From Membranipora membranacea (lineage: Eukaryota; Bryozoa; Gymnolaemata; Cheilostomatida; Membraniporidae): a DNA stretch of 64,000 bases. The stretch spans positions 17,608,001 to 17,672,000 of the forward strand of contig OU612073.1 of NCBI GenBank assembly GCA_914767715.1, read 5' to 3'. The position numbers and the translations under genes were made by a program. Shown here piece after piece: positions 58,301 through 64,000 of the stretch. Numbering within the stretch: position 1 is the stretch's first letter; each line of letters starts with the position of its first letter. Under the pieces are notes generated by a model, which was not told the DNA's origin, made no database searches, and saw only the letters and a program-made list of their open reading frames with translations.

Positions 58301-61300
58301 GCCTCCTCTGGTTAGGATTTTTTTGAACACCTCATATATCTATTATTTTATACAGTGTACGATGGCAACTGGTAGTACTATAGAAAATTTAGACCACCTA
58401 GAGGAGATTCTAACTGGTGATGATTATCTGCTAGTTGTAGCGACTCCCATGACTATAGTCAACTATATCAAAGGCTTTGAGTAAGTCAACCTAATAAATC
58501 AGTCATCACAGTCCTCACATACAGTACATGAATTCTCACACCAGAGCTTGCAATCCACACATAAAATCTTTGGTTTGGAGTTGATACATGTCTTCAGCCC
58601 ACAATCTTTATTTTCCCTGCTCTGTCCTCATCTACCCAGTCTCTGTTTAAGCAAGCTACACAACCCAACCTGATCCTAAAATACAAGAACTGCAATCCTC
58701 TGCCCTAATAAACGTCAGGAATGACCCTCAGATACCATATTATGAGTTACAGATAGTCCAGCCAAGTGATTTTTTGCATTGAGAATAACCTTTCCCCGAA
58801 AAAATACTCAAAACCAAACATCTTCTGACTCTGTAAGAACATTTTTTCTTTGCTCTGGTGGTTAATTATCTCATTCCTGAGGACTAAACCAGTTGATAAC
58901 AATACCACTTCTGGTCTCAGTCGGTTGTAAAAGGTGTCCTACCCTACCTGGTTATAAAGAGAGTTGTCATTGTCCAATTTTTCAGAGTTGTGCTGATTTA
59001 GGGAGCGCTCCTTGTCACATGGGCTGATTTGTTACATATCATTTAGCCTGATATTTCAATCGTTACCCTACGCTTATTACATTTGGATATGTATTTCCTC
59101 AGCAGAGTTTCACTAGCTGGTCTTCACATTCTCTGTTTACATAAGCTACAGGCCCTGAACCTCAAACTTAAGAGCTGCAATCCTCTTTCCCAATAAACAG
59201 CAGAAATGACCTCGAAACCAAATTATGAGTTACTGATGATCCAGCAGAATTCTTTTTTTCGTTGAGAATTTCCTTGAAAAACTACTCAAAACCAATTTCT
59301 GCTTCCGAATATATACCATTTTCTATGCGCTGGTGTTAAATTATCTCACTCCAGAAGACTGAACCAGTTAATTGCAATACCACTGCTGTCGTCTTTATAA
59401 AATGACTGTCCTTGACCAATTTTGGAAGTTGTGTTTGTGTGACAATGAAAGGGAAACTCCTTGTTACATGGGTTCATTGATTCAATAGCACTTGGCCTTA
59501 TACCTCAGTTGTTAGTCGGTGGTTACATTTATATATGTTTTTCCTCAGCAGAATCTTACTCTGATAGTAATAGTTCAACTATCCTGATTTGAGTAATATT
59601 TGCCCACACTTTGTAGGAGCAGCACGATGAAGAAGTTCTCGCTGATCATATTTGACGAAGTTCATCACTCTAGGGCTAAGGAAACACCTTATGATGTACT
59701 CATGAAGAAATATGTGACTGAGAAGTTATCTGATCCGGAATCGGCTAATCAGCTGCCACAAGTAAGTGAAGCACCCTGACATAATAGGCTAAGATGCTGT
59801 TTTAAGGGTTAAATTCATCTCATCTAACTAGCTAAGACACTTATTCGTTGCGTTTGCTTCTGACTAAGATGATATTTTCAATCGTGTATCCAAGTAAAAA
59901 AAAGTTCAATTCTACTTCTTTTATTTGTGAGAGATGGTGATTGGGGTAGATTGTACGATGGGCAATCAATCAGTTCGCTGGGTTTTGCTTTGTAACCATG
60001 CGATTGGTGCTCTAGAAGGCGTGGGTTTGAAGATCTGTTGAGGACTGAGTGCTTGTTTTAGCTTCCATCACCCTTGGATGTATCTTCTTCCGGCATATCT
60101 TATCATCTTTTGAACTGGATGCTTTATTTTCTTCCAAAACCTATGACTTTTTGAGTGATGATCTATAATTTCCCACGGCAAGTAGGTCAAATATACTAGC
60201 ACTTATCAGTCTCAAATAACATTGTATGGAAGCCCATATGATATGATCTATTAATCAGCCTGTATCACGGATTGTTTTAGATTGTTGGGTTAACAGCAAC
60301 AGTAGGAGTGGGGGATTCAAAATCTAGAGTGGATGCTGAGAGTTATGTTATTTCACTGTGTGCAAGGCTGGGTCTGACAACGCCTCCAACTGAAGTGAAA
60401 GATAAGGAAAATGTTAGGGAACTTGAGCTACAGCAGGATCCACCAGAGCGAGGTATAGTTATTTTTTCAATCCTCTGCAGTCTTCCTTGCCGTAAGATAT
60501 CAACTACCAGCACAGTAGAACGTTATGGAAGCAACTTGCAGAAACATACGAGTGATAGGAGGGTGACATAATTTTTGATCTGGGCTTTGTTTGATAGCGC
60601 GATACAACAATTAGGGTTTTTTTATTAATAATCAATGTTTAAATATTATGTGTATCAAATCAGCTGTTGTTCAACTGTTTGCAATCAAAAAGAAACATGA
60701 GTTCTTCTATCCTGCCTTTAAAGTGGACAGCTCCCATATTTCATGTTGTTTTTCTACATCAATAATTGTTACCTGCTCTGCTCTATTGTTCCAGATATAG
60801 AACATGTGAAATTAGACAGGGAGGATCCATTCTCGAAGTATCTCAAACAAGAGATCATGACTTATATAATCTCCAGTGTCAAATCTAAATGTGAGTTCTG
60901 CGATGTGGGATGAGCAGCTTGCGTGTTGTTCTGTTTTTCTATTTTCATTATCAAATATGTTGATAGGTGAACTACTTACACACGCGTTTAAGAAAAGTAT
61001 ACTTAACAATTGTATTATTTTGAGCAAGTTAAACTTGGAATATCCAATCGCAAATCAGAATGTATTTTTGAAGCCTTCTGTATTTCAGTGTAAAAACCTG
61101 TAGTCGAAAATTATTTGGCAAGTCTAAATTTCAGTTAATTCCACTCTATTTTTTTTAGTTGTAAGTCTGTAATGGGAATCGCAGTATAATGTCTGGTGCT
61201 TGTATCGTGGTCTTTACTTTAACCTATTTTAGTGAGCAGTGCACCTGAGCTTAAGTCTGCAGCAGAAGAGTTCAAGCCTAAAGGAAACCTGCTCTTACCT

Positions 61301-63617
61301 GCCTTCGGAAACTGTGTGGAGAACACCAAAAAGTGTTTATCTGCATTAGATGTTGATAAATGTTCAGCAGATATACGCAGACAGTGTCTGGTTTCACTCA
61401 GTCATCTATCTGTGAGTGATGAAAATGGTCACTAATTGAAGCGCGAAACCGAACCTTTTGCCAATCAAGTCTCTGTCACATGTTTCAAATAATAGAGAAA
61501 ACTAACAATGATCAAACGCGGCAGAATCTGCTCATCTGTCTAATTTGAAAAATGAAGTTTTGCTTTGTCAAGATAACTGAGAAAGTTCAGTTTTGAAGTC
61601 AGAAGCTTTTTTATGATCCATTGTGTCTATTGGTGGCCCATATGAACACGATTGGTAGACTACTTATTACTTAACTTCGAGTTTACACTTACTGTAGTTT
61701 AAACTATACTTACTTTGCAGTATAGCTTATGCTCACACTGCTTTCTATAACAGGTTTACCACCAAGCGCTTAACTTTGCTAACCTAGCCACATGTGAAGA
61801 CGCTTGGAATTTTATAGAGCAGGAGTTCAAAGAGGCAGACGAACTTAGAAAGGTGGACTGCTGGAGAAAATACAACGGTGAGTTGAATCTTAAAATTGCT
61901 TTCCAATGTGAGATTTGTTCACAAAATTTGATTATGAATAATGCCGCAGTGCAGCATTATACCAAAGGGTGTTTATAATTTGAAATTGTATCTTACAGAG
62001 GAATGGAGAGGTAAACTGGAAGACTTTTGCTCCAGAGAGTCTGAATTCCCTAATCCGAAGCTTCTTGCTCTGCGTAAAAGTAAGTTAAGATCATTTACTG
62101 GTCACCCCAACTATTTTACTTTATGGACACGTCCACCTCAGCTAGCAAAAGTAAAATGCTAGCTTACATTTAGTCACCCCAAGCTAGCTCAACTAAACTC
62201 TAGATACTGGATTGACTGGTCAATGACCAATACAGCTATGTTTCTGTCCTGTAATGATAAAAGGCAGAGGCAAGGTGCAGGAGGAGTAGTTACCCTTAGA
62301 AAATTATTTGACCATAATTGTTTAGCTTACCAAGTAAGGGTCAGTCTCATGGTACTACAACATGTCGAGTTCACTGTCAGCTATAAGTGAAGTTATCTGT
62401 TCGTTATCAAGAGGTTGATGAGGTATTGCAGACGCAAAGAATCGATGATAGATCAACTCCTAGGATTATGATATTTGTACAACACAGGTTATTAGCTAGT
62501 ATGATCAGCAGGTGGCTGAACAGCCAATCAGATGACTACAAATCAGAAAGATTTGTATCTCACAACACAAAAACTGACCTAGCAGGTAAGTGGCAGTACA
62601 TGAGCATGTATGCTGTGTGATTAAACTAACAGTTTATCCCAATAATCACAAAACCCACTTTCCTCAAAACTATCAAATTACTATTCCTGACGATATTGTT
62701 TTGTGGCAGTACATAAGGGTCAAAATTCTATTAGGACAAAGTTACAGCACCTTTCACTTAATCAGGGTAATGTCAACACATCTGGTCCTAGAACCATATA
62801 AGCTATCAATGTGTGTAGCTAGGTCAACAAACTGAGGAAATCGTACAAGCTAATATCAAAAGCATACACACCGTAAAAAGTCATATACCTGACTACCTTC
62901 CCCTACCTTGATTATTTTATCATTCTTTTTTTTCCGGATTTTAGTTATGCGTCAGAAAGAAGCAGAGTCTGTGATGTTACAGTTCAGAGAAGGAGAACTG
63001 AATATTCTAGTAGCCACTTCTTTACTATCAGAAGGAATAGATATACCGGAATGTAATGGAGTTATCAGATATATGTTTGTCAGTGACGTCATCGCTGAAG
63101 TTCAAATACCAGGTAAGTGGGGTTGGGAGACTGTTTGAAATCATGAATGGTAACAATATTTGGTTCCAAGTTTCTTTATCCTTGTCATCTAAATTAAAAA
63201 TGCCATTTAAACAACACTGTTGTGAACATAAAATTTGAGGCTTCTTTTTGTCTCCAATCTAAGGATTTCCAGACAAGACCAGACCAGATAGTATTTGTGT
63301 TATAGGAACTCAAAAGCCGTATTCAAACTCATTAACATTCTGCATACAATGATAGCTTTATATCAGCCTAAAGACAATTTGACAATGATTTCCTTGGATC
63401 TGTCAAGTAAAATCAAACCCACACAACTCTCATTGAAATTAAGATTTTACAGCCAACTAAATGATCTACTGTGAGCTGTTGTTTGTCTGATGTTTAGGTC
63501 GAGTGAGAGCTGAGAACGGCAAAGTGATAGCCATTGTAGATGAGGCAAAGCACAAACAGATCTTAAATAACAAACCAAAAGAGAAATGGATGACTGAGTC
63601 CCTCTCCAACATTAGAG
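55341..63617 (+). CDS. RIG-I-like receptor helicase, 14 exons, 3' end outside window
   Basis: Exons: 55341-55689, 56486(or ~56475)-56675, 57043-57198, 57745-57854, 58356-58480, 59617-59761, 60281-60452, 60795-60890, 61233-61411, 61754-61877, 61999-62079, 62388-62585, 62945-63112, 63498-63617. From exon 2 on every phase matches. Motifs: Q-like RGYQ and Walker A LPTGSGKT (exon 3), LFLAPTNVLVDQQ (4), VVATPMTIV (5), DEVH (6), GLTATVGVGD (7), helical insert (8-11), IMIFVQHRLL (12), LVATSLLSEGIDIPECN (13), QIPGRVRA across 13/14. GLTATVGVGD and the spacing fit RIG-I-like receptors, cytosolic dsRNA-sensing ATPases of innate immunity. No CARD is visible; exons 1-2 encode acidic, disordered sequence, and exon 2 has its own ATG, so it may be the real start. 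The C-terminal RNA-binding domain would lie beyond 64000. Confidence 0.92.
55383..55688 (+). repeat. Perfect 153-bp tandem duplication inside exon 1
   Basis: Units 55383-55535 and 55536-55688 differ, by eye, only at the last base. Each encodes 51 residues beginning QFTAYTPDLDDDEFEIPDDI and ending MSARQS. In frame, so it doubles the acidic N-terminal segment. Confidence 0.95.
55731..55840. repeat. TTCCCTCTGTGGT hairpin, copy 2
   Basis: Perfect inner arms GGATATTGCAAAAG (55754-55767) and CTTTTGCAATATCC (55796-55809). Outer arms TGTTCCCTCTGTGG and CCACAGAAAAACAAAC pair imperfectly. It is related to 52811-52855 and lies in intron 1 of the RIG-I-like gene, 40 bases after the donor. Confidence 0.75.
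58198..58310 (+). repeat. Short tandem duplication in intron 4
   Basis: CACCTTAGCTAGCT and the bases around it occur twice about 69 bp apart, with TCAAGT(C/T)(A/G)CCTC following in each. Similar TAGCTAGC words recur in other introns of this gene (near 58040 and 62150). Confidence 0.6.
58630..59565 (+). repeat. Diverged tandem duplication (about 480 bp) in intron 5
   Basis: Two consecutive blocks, about 58630-59105 and 59110-59565, share ordered words: TCTCTGTTTA, GCAATCCTCT, ATTATGAGTTAC, ACTCAAAACCAA, GGGAAACTCCTTGT versus GGAGCGCTCCTTGT, and CCTCAGCAGA. Neither block has a long open frame. It makes this intron the longest in the gene. Confidence 0.75.
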
Positions 63618-63636
63618 GTAGGCTTTGTAGGAGGTA

Positions 63637-63850
63637 GGAGGCGGCTCAGTTAGTTAGAGAGCCGCAAATGCATGCAAATGGTGAAGGTCGTGGGTTCGAA
63701 TCCCACTGCATTCCATTGGCTACTGGGGTTTGGTTGGTCCCCAGGTGTGCTCCGACCTGCCTGCAAACAGAGAGCAACCTGGCGCAAATATCGCGGTCTT
63801 GCCAATAAGGCAACTACTATTTTGCCGCCGATGCTTCGGTACATGGCATG
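63637..63850 (+). repeat. tRNA-derived SINE, family 2, longest copy
   Basis: Head with CGGCTCAGTTAGTTAGAGAG and GTCGTGGGTTCGAATCCCAC, then CTACTGGGGTTTGGTTGG, and a tail GACCTGCCTGCAAACAGAG shared with 29336-29440. It begins 20 bases after the exon 14 donor of the RIG-I-like gene, so it sits at the start of the next intron. Confidence 0.9.
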
Positions 63851-64000
63851 TGATAGGACATCTGATTTTAATCAACCATCTTAAATCAACTTTGTACCAA
63901 CAGTGGCAGTCCAGTCATTATTTTAACTTTTGTATGGTCTATGATTTGCTTGATCAGTTTGGTAGATATACTGGTGAAGGTTATTTAAAACTGATGGTTG

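Noticed and set aside
57043-63617. Dicer instead of a RIG-I-like receptor
   Set aside because: GLTATVGVGD and the helical-insert layout fit RIG-I-like receptors better, but Dicer-type C-terminal domains cannot be excluded because the 3' end is outside the window.

Overview
The window is a piece of an animal (metazoan) genome, not a prokaryotic one. Genes are split into short exons with GT/AG borders and matching phases. The proteins are animal types: a Gly-X-Y short-chain collagen, rhodopsin-family GPCRs, a secreted PAN/lectin-like/WSC protein and a RIG-I-like helicase. The DNA is AT-rich and full of tRNA-derived SINEs, foldback elements, MITE-like elements and retrotransposons. A marine invertebrate such as a sponge, cnidarian or lophotrochozoan fits best; I cannot choose between these from the sequence alone.

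Layout. 1.5-3.3 kb: short-chain collagen, minus strand, with two single-base frame losses. 4.4-5.5 kb: weak plus-strand exon candidates. 5.7-10.7 kb: a complete Ty3/gypsy element, apparently young (equal 220-bp LTRs, 5-bp target duplication, intact 1404-codon gag-pol). 12.4-21.1 kb: two related minus-strand GPCR genes. The first is nearly complete but frame-disturbed. The second is a pseudogene cut in TM4 by a palindromic repeat. 27.1-28.0 kb: another copy of that repeat. 28.3-37.7 kb: minus-strand exons that may form one secreted or membrane protein (signal peptide, PAN-like, fucolectin-like, WSC, possibly Ig-like, then a Q/S/R-rich C-terminus), with a foldback element carrying a 133-bp satellite inside it. 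38-49.8 kb: gene-poor, with LINE fragments, SINEs, palindromes and a (G)33 tract. 49.9-51.1 kb: a 10-bp minisatellite of about 120 units. 52.5-53.7 kb: a non-autonomous DNA transposon. 55.3-63.6 kb: fourteen exons of a RIG-I-like receptor on the plus strand; its 3' end lies outside the window.

The genes do not form a pathway. The RIG-I-like helicase is the clearest intact host gene: splice phases match at every junction from exon 2 to exon 14. The most unusual features are its N-terminus (a perfect 153-bp in-exon duplication where CARDs might be expected), the satellite-bearing foldback element, the palindrome-GPCR chimera, and several host exons that each appear to lack one base, mostly beside short homopolymers.
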